The notes: generated by a model from the letters alone, not told the origin. Shown: positions 1 through 7,786, counted from the stretch's first letter. The stretch is DNA of 64,000 nt from Bacteroidaceae bacterium (GCA_016291905.1 JAEEZS010000072.1:111657-175656); one strand, 5' to 3'. A program made the numbers and translations.

Positions 1-746
1 GTCCGTTTGCGGGTGGATTTCTGGAACTCGTCCTTGGGATACTGGTAAATGGGAAATGTGCCTTTCTCGATGGCTACGGCCTCGAAGACGTAGAGGCGGT
101 CCTTGTCGTAAATCTTCATAATCAGCCCCGGCAGTCCGCCGAACTTCCATGGCCCGCGACGGATGGGGATGTCGGTGGCGAACCACGCCTCGTAGTCGCG
201 TCCACGCCAATGGCAGGTGGCCTGCTGGCAGGGGTGGCCGAGGATAGAGGCCGTGTCCGTGCCGAGCGTCCAGGCAATGGGGGTCATCTTCTCGGTGTAG
301 CGCTGCGGCCACTCCTGGCCCATCGGCATCATTGCCCACTCGTTCAGCGTATCACCATAGAAAAAGAGGTCCGAGTACTGGTATTCGCTCCAGATGCCTG
401 GCTTCCGTCCTCCCATCCATCGTTCGCCGTTGGGGACGCCCTGGGCGTTAGGGTGTTCCTTGGCCCACGCAATGCGCTGGTCGTTGGCCTGCTCGACGAA
501 GGAGCTGCTGTACTTGTCGCACCGCTTGCCTATCTGTAGCTGGCCGAGGTCGAGGTAGGTGTCGGGATTGGCGATGTCCTCGGCGCCCCAGGCATACTTG
601 ATGCGGAGGTCGGCGGTGTCGATGACTTTACGCTGGCAGACGGTACCGTGACTTGCGTTGGCGCGTGCGCCACTTTGTTTCTGCTGCGCCCATGCGCCGC
701 TGTGTATGGCGGCGAGGGCAAGGATGATGATGATTCCTTTTTTCAT
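1..746 (-). CDS. GLPGLI family secreted protein (partial, C-terminus outside window)
   Basis: About 248 N-terminal residues are present; the gene runs off the left edge. The start at 746 gives a lysine pair followed by a hydrophobic signal peptide ending near AWAQ, so the product is exported. The family hallmark GGLPGLI is readable near residue 200, preceded by the usual WYATDIPI-like stretch (here WFATDIPIRRGPWKFGG). GLPGLI proteins are Bacteroidetes-specific and of unknown biochemical role, usually periplasmic or outer-membrane associated. A TACCTTTG -10-type element sits on the minus strand about 35 bases upstream of the start. The gene lies downstream of, and in the same direction as, a membrane-bound regulator gene. 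Confidence 0.85.
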   Translation of the reverse strand, partial: MKKGIIIILALAAIHSGAWAQQKQSGARANASHGTVCQRKVIDTADLRIKYAWGAEDIANPDTYLDLGQLQIGKRCDKYSSSFVEQANDQRIAWAKEHPNAQGVPNGERWMGGRKPGIWSEYQYSDLFFYGDTLNEWAMMPMGQEWPQRYTEKMTPIAWTLGTDTASILGHPCQQATCHWRGRDYEAWFATDIPIRRGPWKFGGLPGLIMKIYDKDRLYVFEAVAIEKGTFPIYQYPKDEFQKSTRKR

Positions 747-780
747 AATGCTGTCGTTTGAGGTTAATACAAATCGGCTA

Positions 781-811
781 CAAAGGTAAGGGCGGGAAGT
801 CGTTCCCGCCC
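781..811 (-). promoter_or_regulatory. promoter -7 box with an overlapping palindrome, upstream of the GLPGLI gene
   Basis: On the minus strand TACCTTTG (788-781) matches the Bacteroidetes -7 consensus. Immediately upstream is a perfect palindrome, GGGCGGGAA-4 nt-TTCCCGCCC (790-811), lying where the spacer and -33 box should be. On the minus strand its T-run comes before the hairpin rather than after it, so it is a poor terminator for the upstream gene and looks more like an operator. Confidence 0.5.
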
Positions 812-840
812 TAAAAAAAGCGCTACAAAAACGCTACATT

Positions 841-2007
841 TTATAATGCACTGAAAAACATAGCGAACAATTCGTCCGGCATTTTGTTTTTCAATCGCGT
901 CTTACGAGTGCGTATAGTCGATTCGCCGACGTTGAGGCAGTCGGCCATGACAGCTGTGGGTACGTGTATGACGGAGAGCATGCAGAGCAGCAGGTCTTGG
1001 GTGTTGACCTTCAGCGACGACCGCTTGACGTCAATCATGATGTCCGCAAAGGTGCTGCTTACATCGTCCAACAGGCCTTTCCGCTCGTCGGCAGTCAGCG
1101 TCCGCTCCTTGTCGGTCGCCGCCGCCATCAGCACCAGTGCTGAGGGCGTGGCGTCGAAAGCCTGTTTTGCCACCTCTATTCGCTGGCGGAAAGGTTGGGC
1201 GCCAGAGTCTTCCGCTTCAATAGGGGCTGGCCTCGGGTGCTGGAGTGACTGGTCCGACGGACAGGCTTCCATGAGCGCCTGGAAGTATGCGCGGCGACGG
1301 CGGTCCTTTACCTTATATATAATATGGAACACGAGCCAGATGACGAGCGCCGCCAGCACCGCAACCCCGATAATGGCGGCACGGCGCTCGCCCGTGCGCC
1401 AGATATGGGGACGGACAAAGGTGGACTCGATGCCAAAGGGCGTCATGGGGTCGTAGGAATGGCTGTACCAGCTGGAAGAGAAAACGATGCAGGGCTGTGC
1501 GAGGCGGTGGTAGGCATAGGCGACGGTGCCGAGCGTGTCGCCGCGGTGGAGCATCGTGCCGGGCGCAAAGGCCGTGTCGCAGCGCAGACCACCGATAAAG
1601 ATTTCGCGTGAATCGACGGCAAGTAATATATCTGCACAGATATAGCGGGGGTCAATCATCCTTTTTTTCTCTTCGGCCGCAGCATCGGCCACCGCCTCGT
1701 CGAAGGGTTTGTCGAACCCCCAGGCGTTTGAGAAGTGAAGCGACTTGCGATAGCCGAGCAGACTGCTTTTGACCAGCGCATCGGCAGGGCAGACTACGGG
1801 CGTCCCTTCGGGGGCGGCAATGAAGAGGCTACCCCTGATGCGCTCGCGGCCTATCCGGTCGCCAGGCTTGGCGATGACGCCCTCGCCTGCCTGCAGCCCG
1901 GCAATAGGCCACAGCCAAGCATCTTCGGCCGACACCCTCGACGGGATAGATGCCGCGAGCAAGGTCAGCAGAAGAATAAGCGACAGTCGATTAGCAGTCC
2001 TTCTCAT
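841..2007 (-). CDS. membrane-anchored regulator: degenerate LytM (M23-like) sensor, one TM helix, LuxR-type HTH
   Basis: 388 aa from the ATG at 2007, which is followed by a signal sequence; an ATG 51 bases upstream would put 17 non-hydrophobic residues before it. Residues about 50-175 resemble an M23/LytM beta domain (IAAPEGTPVVCPAD matches the family's DIAAPEGTPVYAPADG block), but the His and Asp zinc ligands of the first motif are absent and the HxH motif near the end is not recognisable, so peptidase activity is unlikely. A single TM helix follows at about 210-233 with a KVKDRRRR stop-transfer. The cytoplasmic C-terminus (about 335-380) is a LuxR/GerE-like HTH (VMADCLNVGESTIRTRK). Inferred role: an envelope signal is passed across the membrane to a DNA-binding domain. 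The start overlaps the end of the MsrA-creatininase gene by 17 bases. Confidence 0.75.
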   Translation of the reverse strand: MRRTANRLSLILLLTLLAASIPSRVSAEDAWLWPIAGLQAGEGVIAKPGDRIGRERIRGSLFIAAPEGTPVVCPADALVKSSLLGYRKSLHFSNAWGFDKPFDEAVADAAAEEKKRMIDPRYICADILLAVDSREIFIGGLRCDTAFAPGTMLHRGDTLGTVAYAYHRLAQPCIVFSSSWYSHSYDPMTPFGIESTFVRPHIWRTGERRAAIIGVAVLAALVIWLVFHIIYKVKDRRRRAYFQALMEACPSDQSLQHPRPAPIEAEDSGAQPFRQRIEVAKQAFDATPSALVLMAAATDKERTLTADERKGLLDDVSSTFADIMIDVKRSSLKVNTQDLLLCMLSVIHVPTAVMADCLNVGESTIRTRKTRLKNKMPDELFAMFFSAL

Positions 2008-3268
2008 AGAGTTCTTCAGGGGAGGTGATGCGGGACAGGTCTTCGAGCAGGGTGGCATAGCGCTCGGCTACGGCGCGGGTATGGCGGCGGCCCTTCTCGG
2101 CGGTGGCGGCACGGGGGTCGCCGATGCCGGTGTCGTCGGAGGCGAGGTTCCAATGACGGGGCAGCCATGCGGTGCCGTCGCGCAAGCCTGTGGGACGGAA
2201 GGCATGGGAACGGCCTTCGCCGGCCAGGTCCATCCGCACCAGGTCGGGGTGGTAGTGGAGCATGGCGGAGGTCTCAAGCTCGTCGGCATGGTCGCCCGGG
2301 TGGTCGAAGTAGTCCTTGGCGGGCAGCACGGCATACCAGTTGGAGACGAGGATGAGCATGTCGGGGTAGTCGGCTGCCAGGTCGCGCACGAAGCCCTTGA
2401 AGCCGTTACCGCCATGGCCGTTGACGATGAGCAGACGGCGCAGCCCCTGATGGTGGAGGTTCGCCACGATGTCCGTGAGCACGGCCTGCTGGGTCTGCTG
2501 GCGGAAGTGGAGGCAGAAGGGGAGGTCGCGCTGTCCGGGGTTCTGCGCCCCGAGCATGACGGGCGGCAGCACCATGGTCCGCACCCCTGCCCGCTCCCAC
2601 GCCAGCCGTGCGGCATCGACGGCCACGTCGTGACTGAGGATGCAGTCCGTCAGGTAGGGAAGATGGCCTCCGTGGGGCTCGGTGGCGCCCCACGGCAGCA
2701 CGGCCACGTCGTAGACGGTGTCCTTCACCTCGCCGTAGGTGGCATGGCAGAGGTCGGAGGATAAACTATTGGCCTGCTCGGCAAAGGCAAACAGCTCGCG
2801 CGGCAGGTGGCAGTAGCCGGTGGGGTTCTTGTCGAGGTAGTCCTGATGGTACTCGTCGGCAGGATAGAAGCCCGTGAGTGGGAGCAGCTCGACGCAGAGG
2901 GGGGCGTCGTAAGCGCGCTGTGTCTCGTCGAGCACGGCACGGGCCACAGGCTCGTCGGCAGCATCGGTGTAGTAGATGCCCGTGCGGTAGCGCGTGCCCT
3001 CGTCCTCACCCTGACGGTTGAGACTGGTGGGGTCGATGGCGCGGAGGTAGAGGCGCAGCAGGAACGCCAGCGGCAGCCGCGCATCGTCGTACTGCACGCG
3101 CACACACTCGGCATAGCCCGTGGTGTCGGTATATACTTCCTTGTACGTGGGGTTCTCGGTGCGCCCGTTGGCAAAGCCCACCTCGGTCATCGTCACTCCC
3201 CGTATCTTCTTCAGATAATGCTCGGCGCCCCAGAAGCACCCCGCAGCCAGATAAATCTCGCGTGTCAT
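1991..3268 (-). CDS. fusion of peptide methionine sulfoxide reductase A and creatininase-family amidohydrolase
   Basis: 425 aa in one uninterrupted frame. Residues 1 to about 158 are MsrA: the catalytic Cys lies in AAGCFWGAE (residue 11), and TTGYAECVRV, YRTGIYY and AEEYHQDYL-like (ADEYHQDYL) blocks follow. MsrA reduces methionine-S-sulfoxide in proteins. Residues about 160-425 are a creatininase/creatinine amidohydrolase-family metalloenzyme with the metal-binding blocks GATEPHGGHLPYLTD, NGHGGN and HADELETS. This family includes enzymes opening creatinine and formamide-type C-N bonds; the substrate here cannot be told. No ATG lies at the domain boundary. In Bacteroidetes MsrA is more often alone or fused to MsrB. 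Probably cotranscribed with the downstream regulator gene. Confidence 0.85.
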   Translation of the reverse strand: MTREIYLAAGCFWGAEHYLKKIRGVTMTEVGFANGRTENPTYKEVYTDTTGYAECVRVQYDDARLPLAFLLRLYLRAIDPTSLNRQGEDEGTRYRTGIYYTDAADEPVARAVLDETQRAYDAPLCVELLPLTGFYPADEYHQDYLDKNPTGYCHLPRELFAFAEQANSLSSDLCHATYGEVKDTVYDVAVLPWGATEPHGGHLPYLTDCILSHDVAVDAARLAWERAGVRTMVLPPVMLGAQNPGQRDLPFCLHFRQQTQQAVLTDIVANLHHQGLRRLLIVNGHGGNGFKGFVRDLAADYPDMLILVSNWYAVLPAKDYFDHPGDHADELETSAMLHYHPDLVRMDLAGEGRSHAFRPTGLRDGTAWLPRHWNLASDDTGIGDPRAATAEKGRRHTRAVAERYATLLEDLSRITSPEELYEKDC

Positions 3269-3295
3269 CTCGTTCGGTTGTATTCGTCGTTATAC

Positions 3296-4336
3296 TTATT
3301 TGTCTTTGGCATCGTCAGTCGGGACGTGGACGACCAGGCGATCGCCGCTCAGGTCCACCTCGAAGAAATGGGGGATGCGGACGGTGCGGCCGCGGGCATC
3401 CTTGTTGTGGCTGTGGACGGACATCATCCACTGGCCGTCGAAGCGCTGGAAGAGCATGCTGTGGCCGTAGGTGGGCGGCGTGATGGGCTCGGGTTCCTGC
3501 ACCCACGGGCCATCGAGGGTGCCGCTCTCGCTGTAGGCCACGCCCTGGGTATAGACGTCGTAAACCCACGACGTCCAGAGCATGCCAAGGCGGCCGGTAG
3601 CGGTACGGAAGAGCCAGGGACCGTCGGTGACCTTATTCCAGGTGATGCGTCCCTCGCTGTCGCACTCGCGGCTCCAGGGGGAGTCGCTGGCACGGAAGAG
3701 CACCCGCGGTTCACCTACGGTGCCACTGAGGTCGGGCTTCAGTTCAATCTTCTCCACGGTGCCGTTCCAGTTCTGCAGCCACTCGCCGCAGAACACCATG
3801 TAGGGCTTGCCATCGGTATCGCGCCAAAAGGTGCCGTCGAGCGTGGGACGGTCGGCCGGCAGGTAGGCAGGGTCGCCAAAGGCACGGTAGGGCCCCATAG
3901 GGTTGTCGGCCCGCAGCACTTGCGAGGCACGGCGCTCAATGACGTTGCCACGCACGGTGTCGATCTTCACGGCCTGATTGGTGAAAGTGGCAAAGTAGTA
4001 GTACCAGTCGTCGCCGGCCCGATGGAGCTCGGCCGCCCAAATCATCGGACGAGGCCCCATCCACGAGTCTTCGGCAAACTCGGTCACCCAGAAAGGCCCT
4101 TCCCAAAGCTTCAGGTCGGCGCTGCGCCACATCATGCCGCCTGTGCCCGTCATGTAGTACATCTTGGTCTGCCGGTCGGCCAGCACGGCAGGGTCGCTGA
4201 GCCGGATGGAGTCGGTAGGGACGTTCTTCCGCACGGTGAATCCGCGCTGCGCTACCGCCGTCAGCGGCTGAGCGGCAGTCAGCAGAAGGAGGAGCAGCCC
4301 CGCGGCTGCACGCACTGTCAGGTTGTTGTTTTTCAT
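3296..4336 (-). CDS. glycoside hydrolase family 43 protein (secreted)
   Basis: 346 aa with an N-terminal signal peptide (hydrophobic 12-28, cleavage near VAQ). A five-bladed GH43 fold is indicated by RLSDPAVL near residue 45 (catalytic base Asp), LDGTFWRD (pKa-modulating Asp) and TDGPWLFR where the general acid loop lies. The classical family has EGP there, and this TDGP form is found across one branch of GH43-like enzymes, so activity is probable but unproven. Family activities are arabinofuranosidase, arabinanase, xylosidase and galactosidase. A minus-strand TATCTTTG box lies at 4354-4361. Together with the second GH43 enzyme and uxuA this suggests plant pectin or hemicellulose use. Confidence 0.85.
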   Translation of the reverse strand: MKNNNLTVRAAAGLLLLLLTAAQPLTAVAQRGFTVRKNVPTDSIRLSDPAVLADRQTKMYYMTGTGGMMWRSADLKLWEGPFWVTEFAEDSWMGPRPMIWAAELHRAGDDWYYYFATFTNQAVKIDTVRGNVIERRASQVLRADNPMGPYRAFGDPAYLPADRPTLDGTFWRDTDGKPYMVFCGEWLQNWNGTVEKIELKPDLSGTVGEPRVLFRASDSPWSRECDSEGRITWNKVTDGPWLFRTATGRLGMLWTSWVYDVYTQGVAYSESGTLDGPWVQEPEPITPPTYGHSMLFQRFDGQWMMSVHSHNKDARGRTVRIPHFFEVDLSGDRLVVHVPTDDAKDK

Positions 4337-4353
4337 ATTGTCGCTTTTTGGGG

Positions 4354-4361
4354 CAAAGATA
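4354..4361 (-). promoter_or_regulatory. -7 box upstream of the GH43 gene
   Basis: TATCTTTG on the minus strand, 18 bases before the start codon; no clear -33 TTTG. Confidence 0.5.
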
Positions 4362-4450
4362 GTGAAAAAATGAAGGATGAAGAATGAAAAATGAAAAATG
4401 ATAATAAAATCCTTAACTTTTCTTCAAAAAAGATAATGTTTGTTTTTTCT

Positions 4451-4482
4451 TTTGGACGTCTCGCTTCAACCCCCTATATTTG
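4451..4482 (+). promoter_or_regulatory. promoter of the TIM-barrel gene
   Basis: TTTG at 4451-4454 and TATATTTG at 4475-4482 with a 20-base spacer, matching the Bacteroidetes housekeeping promoter. The start codon follows at 4530 after a short TTCCTAAT-type repeat leader. Confidence 0.7.
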
Positions 4483-4529
4483 TTCCTGATCCAAAACTAT
4501 TAATTCCTAATTTCTAATTCCCGATTATT

Positions 4530-5192
4530 ATGAAACGCATTCCTTCCTACAACGGCACGCTGCGCAGCCACTTCCTGAACGTCCCGAAATGCATCTACTC
4601 GTGCAGCGGCATCCTCATCTTCGGCAAGCGCATCAAGTCGCTGGTGTTCTCCACGGACGTGGCTATCATCAAGAACGTCAACACCGATGCTGTCATCGCC
4701 GTCTATCCCTTTACGCCTCAGTCGCAGATTGCCAAGGCGATTATTGAGATTGCCGACGTGCCCGTGTTCGTCGGCGTGGGCGGCGGTGTGACGTCGGGCA
4801 GCCGCTCGGTGCTGCTGGCGGTGGAGGCTGAGCATCTGGGAGCCTACGGCGTGGTGGTAAACGCTCCCATCGCCCCCGACGTCATCGCCCGTATCAAGGC
4901 GACTGTCGATATCCCCGTCATCGCCACCATTGCCAGCGGACGGCAGGACGTGGCTGAGCGCATCCGTGCAGGAGCAGACATCCTGAACGTAGCCGTGGCA
5001 GCCGACACCCCTGCCGTAGTAGCTGACATCCGAAGCCGGCATCCCGATATCCCCATCATCGCCACAGGTGGCCCTACGGACGATAGCATCCGCGCCACCA
5101 TAGCGGCAGGGGCGAACGCCATCACCTATACCCCACCCTCCAACGGCGATCTCTTCGCCGAGAAGATGCGGGCTTATCGGTCAAGGGTTTGA
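4530..5192 (+). CDS. TIM-barrel phosphate-binding-type protein of unknown substrate
   Basis: 220 aa, soluble, no signal peptide. Alternating strands and helices (VFSTDVAIIKN, DVPVFVGVGGG, AYGVVVNAP, DIPVIATIASG, ADILNVAVAA, DIPIIATGGP, ANAITYTPPS) give a beta/alpha barrel with GVGGGV and ATGGPTDDS loops, as in the phosphate-binding barrels of KDPG aldolase, IMPDH and ribulose-phosphate binding enzymes. Close homologues are generally annotated only as hydrolase or beta/alpha-barrel protein. Its position beside uxuA and an SDR oxidoreductase would suit a sugar-acid phosphate enzyme, but that is inference. It converges on the SDR gene with a 15-base gap. Confidence 0.6.
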   Translation: MKRIPSYNGTLRSHFLNVPKCIYSCSGILIFGKRIKSLVFSTDVAIIKNVNTDAVIAVYPFTPQSQIAKAIIEIADVPVFVGVGGGVTSGSRSVLLAVEAEHLGAYGVVVNAPIAPDVIARIKATVDIPVIATIASGRQDVAERIRAGADILNVAVAADTPAVVADIRSRHPDIPIIATGGPTDDSIRATIAAGANAITYTPPSNGDLFAEKMRAYRSRV

Positions 5193-5207
5193 GGCTATCA
5201 GCCCAAA

Positions 5208-6446
5208 CTACATGGCAAAGGCATTGAAGCCGCCATCGACGACGGCGACGGTGCCCGTGACGAAGCGCGAGGCAGGAGCAATGAGGTAGTGGATAGTGCC
5301 GCAGAGTTCCTCGGGCTGTCCCATACGGCCGAAGGGGGTCTGACGAATGACGTCGAGGCCGCGCTGGGTGTAGGAGCCGTCGGGGTTGGTGAGGAGGGTG
5401 CGGTTTTGCTCCGTGAGGAAGAAGCCCGGAGCAATGGCGTTGACGCGGATGCCTTCGCCAAACTTGCGGGCACACTCCGTAGCCATATAGGCGGTGAAGT
5501 TGGAGATGCCCGCCTTGGCTGCGGCATAGCCGCAGACGCGCGTCATGGGACGGAAGGCAGCCATCGACGAGAAGTTGACGATGGATCCACGGCCCACGTC
5601 AGCCATCGGACGGAGGAACACCTGCGTGGGGATGACGGTGCCCGTGAGGTTCAGGTCGAGGACGGTACGGAACTGCGCAGGGTCCAAGTCGAAGAAGGTG
5701 CCATCGGGGCTGATGGTAGCACCGGGCATATTGCCGCCTGCGGCATTCAGCAGGGCATCAACACGGCCATAGCGCGCCATAACCTCATCGCAGTTCTGCT
5801 GCACACGGGCCGCATCGAGGACATCGGTAGTGAGGAACAGGGCCTCGCCCCCTGCCGCGTGGATGTCGCTGACGATAGCCTCGCCTACTTCAGCCTTACG
5901 GCCCAGGATAACCACCTTGGCACCCTCGGCAGCAAGGTATTTGGCAATAGCGCGTCCCAGCACGCCTGTACCTCCCGTAATGACAACGACGTTGTCGGAG
6001 ATGTCAAATAAAGACCCACCCCCAACCCCTCCCGTAAGGGCGGGGAGAGGCTGGCGCACAGTTGCAGTATTAGAATTCATATAAGTGTTTTTTATAGTGG
6101 TTAATACTTGTTCAAGTTTATTGAATATCTCATCATTAGTAAAACGAAGGATTTGAAAGCCCAAAGATTCCAATCGCTCTGATCGAATAACGTCATTTTC
6201 GTGCGACTTGGTTTCCAAATGATAGGCTCCATCCACCTCTATTATTATTCTATGTTGTAATGATACGAAATCAACGATATAATCTGCTATAACATATTGA
6301 CGAAAGAACTTTGTTCCTAGCGTTTTTTCTCTCAATTCTCTCCATAGGATTAATTCAGCATCAGTTGGATTCAGTCGATTTTGACGAGCATATTCCTTCA
6401 AAATTAGATAACGATCAGACGCGGCCCATTTCAACTCTTCATTCAT
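5208..6446 (-). CDS. SDR oxidoreductase (mannonate/fructuronate type) fused in frame behind a DUF559 nuclease domain
   Basis: One frame encodes 412 aa from the ATG at 6446. Residues 1-120 are a DUF559 / very-short-patch-repair-like PD-(D/E)xK domain: DFVSLQHRIIIEVDG carries the likely catalytic D59, E70 and D72. A linker encoded by a palindromic repeat (PLPALTGGVGGGS) leads into an SDR enzyme from about residue 146: TGGTGVLG cofactor loop, NAAG, NFSS and YAAAK catalytic residues (Y307, K311). Next to uxuA, the SDR is probably the D-mannonate oxidoreductase that interconverts fructuronate and mannonate. The native SDR start appears lost. The ATG at 6080 could start a 290-aa SDR without the nuclease, so the two products may be made separately. 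Confidence 0.75.
   Translation of the reverse strand: MNEELKWAASDRYLILKEYARQNRLNPTDAELILWRELREKTLGTKFFRQYVIADYIVDFVSLQHRIIIEVDGAYHLETKSHENDVIRSERLESLGFQILRFTNDEIFNKLEQVLTTIKNTYMNSNTATVRQPLPALTGGVGGGSLFDISDNVVVITGGTGVLGRAIAKYLAAEGAKVVILGRKAEVGEAIVSDIHAAGGEALFLTTDVLDAARVQQNCDEVMARYGRVDALLNAAGGNMPGATISPDGTFFDLDPAQFRTVLDLNLTGTVIPTQVFLRPMADVGRGSIVNFSSMAAFRPMTRVCGYAAAKAGISNFTAYMATECARKFGEGIRVNAIAPGFFLTEQNRTLLTNPDGSYTQRGLDVIRQTPFGRMGQPEELCGTIHYLIAPASRFVTGTVAVVDGGFNAFAM
6010..6054 (+). repeat. left terminal inverted repeat of the DUF559 element
   Basis: GC-rich, about 45 bp, containing its own imperfect palindrome (CCCCTCCCGTAAGGGCGGGG). It is translated as part of the linker in the fused SDR protein. 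Confidence 0.8.
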
Positions 6447-6484
6447 ATTTGCACAAGGATTATTCCTGGTTTTTTCACCGCTTG

Positions 6485-6527
6485 CCAGTTCCCCTCCCTC
6501 ACGGGAGGGGGTTGGGGGTGGGTCTTT
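6485..6527 (-). repeat. right terminal inverted repeat of the DUF559 element
   Basis: Inverted, nearly identical copy of 6010-6054. It supplies the last codons (KRPTPNPLP, stop TGA at 6499-6501) of the upstream mannonate dehydratase. Confidence 0.8.
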
Positions 6528-7701
6528 TAACAACCGCGAGCACCCCCTGCACCTGCGCTAAGGCAAACATACGGCCAAGGAAAGAGTAGCCAGCGTTGTA
6601 GCCACGGGTCTCGTCGCCGAGCATCGTCTTACCATGGTCGACACGCATGGGAAGATTAGGATTTGTGCTCTCGAATATTCGGCATAGCTCAACGAGGTCG
6701 GCACGTCCTCCGAGGTGCGAGGCTTCGGTGAAATCGCCGTTGGGGAACACATGGCACGAGCGCAGATGGACGAAATGGGTGCGCGAAGCATACTTGCGCG
6801 CCAGTGCCGTGACATCGTTATGCAGCCCTGCCGAGAGGCTTCCGGCACAGAAGGTAAGGCCGTTGCGGGGGCTATCGACAGCATGCAGGAACCAGTCAAT
6901 ATCGTCATCGGTACGGACAATACGTGGCAAGCCGAGAACAGGAATAGGGGGGTCGTCGGGGTGCACGCAGAGGTTAATGCCGCACTCCTCGCAGACGGGG
7001 ATGACGGCAGCAAGGAAGTAACGCATATTCTCGCGCAACTCGTCGCGCCCTATGCCGTCGTAGCGAGCCAGCAGGCTGCGGAAGATTTCGAGGGGGTGTT
7101 CGTCGTCCTCGCGGATGTTGCCGCTGACGAAGCCCTGTGTCTTCACGATGATGTTGTCCACCAGCCTATGCTCCCCCTCGGGTGTCATCGTGCGGCGCAG
7201 CTCCTCCACCTCCGCCAGCACGTCGCGCCCTGGGAAGAGATGGAATGCCGCCCACTCCTCACGGGCTCCAGCACGGCGCAGGATATAGATGTCGAAGTAG
7301 GCAAATTCGGCATAGGAGAAGAAGAGATTCGACGTGCCGTCAGCGTTGGGATGGTAGAGGTCGGTGCGTGCCCAGTCGAGCACGGGCATGAAGTTATAGC
7401 AGACGGTGGTGATGCCCTCGGCAGCGAGGTTGCGCAGGCTCTCACGATAGACGTCAATCTGCTTGTCGCGGTCAGGGCCTCCGTACTTGATGGTCTCGGT
7501 AACGGGCAGGCTCTCCACGACGCTCCAGCGCAGGCCGTTCGACTCGATGTACTCCCGCAAGTCGCGTATGGCCTCACGCGTCCACACCTCGCCCAGCGGC
7601 ACATCGTGCAACGCCGTCACAATACCCTCCACACCTATCTGTCGCAGCATCGGCAGCGTAATCTTGTCCTTCTTTCCGAACCATCTCCATGTGAGTTCCA
7701 T
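6499..7701 (-). CDS. uxuA: D-mannonate dehydratase
   Basis: 400 aa, cytoplasmic TIM-barrel enzyme that dehydrates D-mannonate to 2-keto-3-deoxygluconate in hexuronate catabolism. Recognisable UxuA blocks are TWRWFG and IGVEGIVTALHD at the N-terminus, VVESLPVTETIK, CYNFMPVLDWARTDL, NLCVHPDDPP, GLTFCAGSLSAG, HFVHLRS and MRVDHGKTMLGD, including the His/Cys/Asp metal ligands. The C-terminal tail after GVLAVV is not native: the last nine codons come from the inverted repeat of the DUF559 element. The core of the enzyme looks intact. A minus-strand TATCTTTG lies at 7735-7742. Confidence 0.93.
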   Translation of the reverse strand: MELTWRWFGKKDKITLPMLRQIGVEGIVTALHDVPLGEVWTREAIRDLREYIESNGLRWSVVESLPVTETIKYGGPDRDKQIDVYRESLRNLAAEGITTVCYNFMPVLDWARTDLYHPNADGTSNLFFSYAEFAYFDIYILRRAGAREEWAAFHLFPGRDVLAEVEELRRTMTPEGEHRLVDNIIVKTQGFVSGNIREDDEHPLEIFRSLLARYDGIGRDELRENMRYFLAAVIPVCEECGINLCVHPDDPPIPVLGLPRIVRTDDDIDWFLHAVDSPRNGLTFCAGSLSAGLHNDVTALARKYASRTHFVHLRSCHVFPNGDFTEASHLGGRADLVELCRIFESTNPNLPMRVDHGKTMLGDETRGYNAGYSFLGRMFALAQVQGVLAVVKRPTPNPLP

Positions 7702-7734
7702 AGTCTTCTGTTTTTATTTTCCTTATTTTTCCGG

Positions 7735-7742
7735 CAAAGATA
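7735..7742 (-). promoter_or_regulatory. -7 box upstream of uxuA
   Basis: TATCTTTG on the minus strand, 34 bases before the uxuA start. It is divergent from the TACCTTTG box of the next gene; a short tandem repeat lies between them. Confidence 0.5.
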
Positions 7743-7747
7743 CGGTT

Positions 7748-7786
7748 TTATTTTTCATTTTTCATTCTTCATTCTTCATTTTTCAC
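7748..7786 (+). repeat. short tandem intergenic repeat, ATTCTTCATTTTTC class
   Basis: About five copies of a TTTTTCAT / TTCTTCAT heptamer-octamer between divergent promoters. The same class occurs inverted at 4369-4402. Confidence 0.7.

Larger units (their letters stand above)
6010..6527. mobile_element. 518-bp DUF559 element with palindromic terminal inverted repeats
   Basis: The left end (6010-6054) starts AAAGACCCACCCCCAACCCC. The reverse complement of the right end (6485-6527) begins with the same 20 bases and continues TCCCGTgAGGGaGGGG against TCCCGTaAGGGcGGGG, so the terminal inverted repeats are about 40 bp and nearly perfect. Each repeat also contains an internal palindrome around CCCTCCCGT-AGGG, like a REP sequence. 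The only gene inside is DUF559, on the minus strand. No clear target duplication is seen. The insertion replaced the last codons of uxuA and the start of the SDR gene. Confidence 0.75.

Noticed and set aside
3580..3640. GH43 at 3296-4336 as an inactive enzyme because TDGP replaces EGP
   Set aside because: This form recurs across a GH43-like branch, so it is a subfamily trait rather than evidence of decay.
2807..4387. 526-aa plus-strand open frame
   Set aside because: Shadow across MsrA-creatininase and GH43, crossing a gene boundary.
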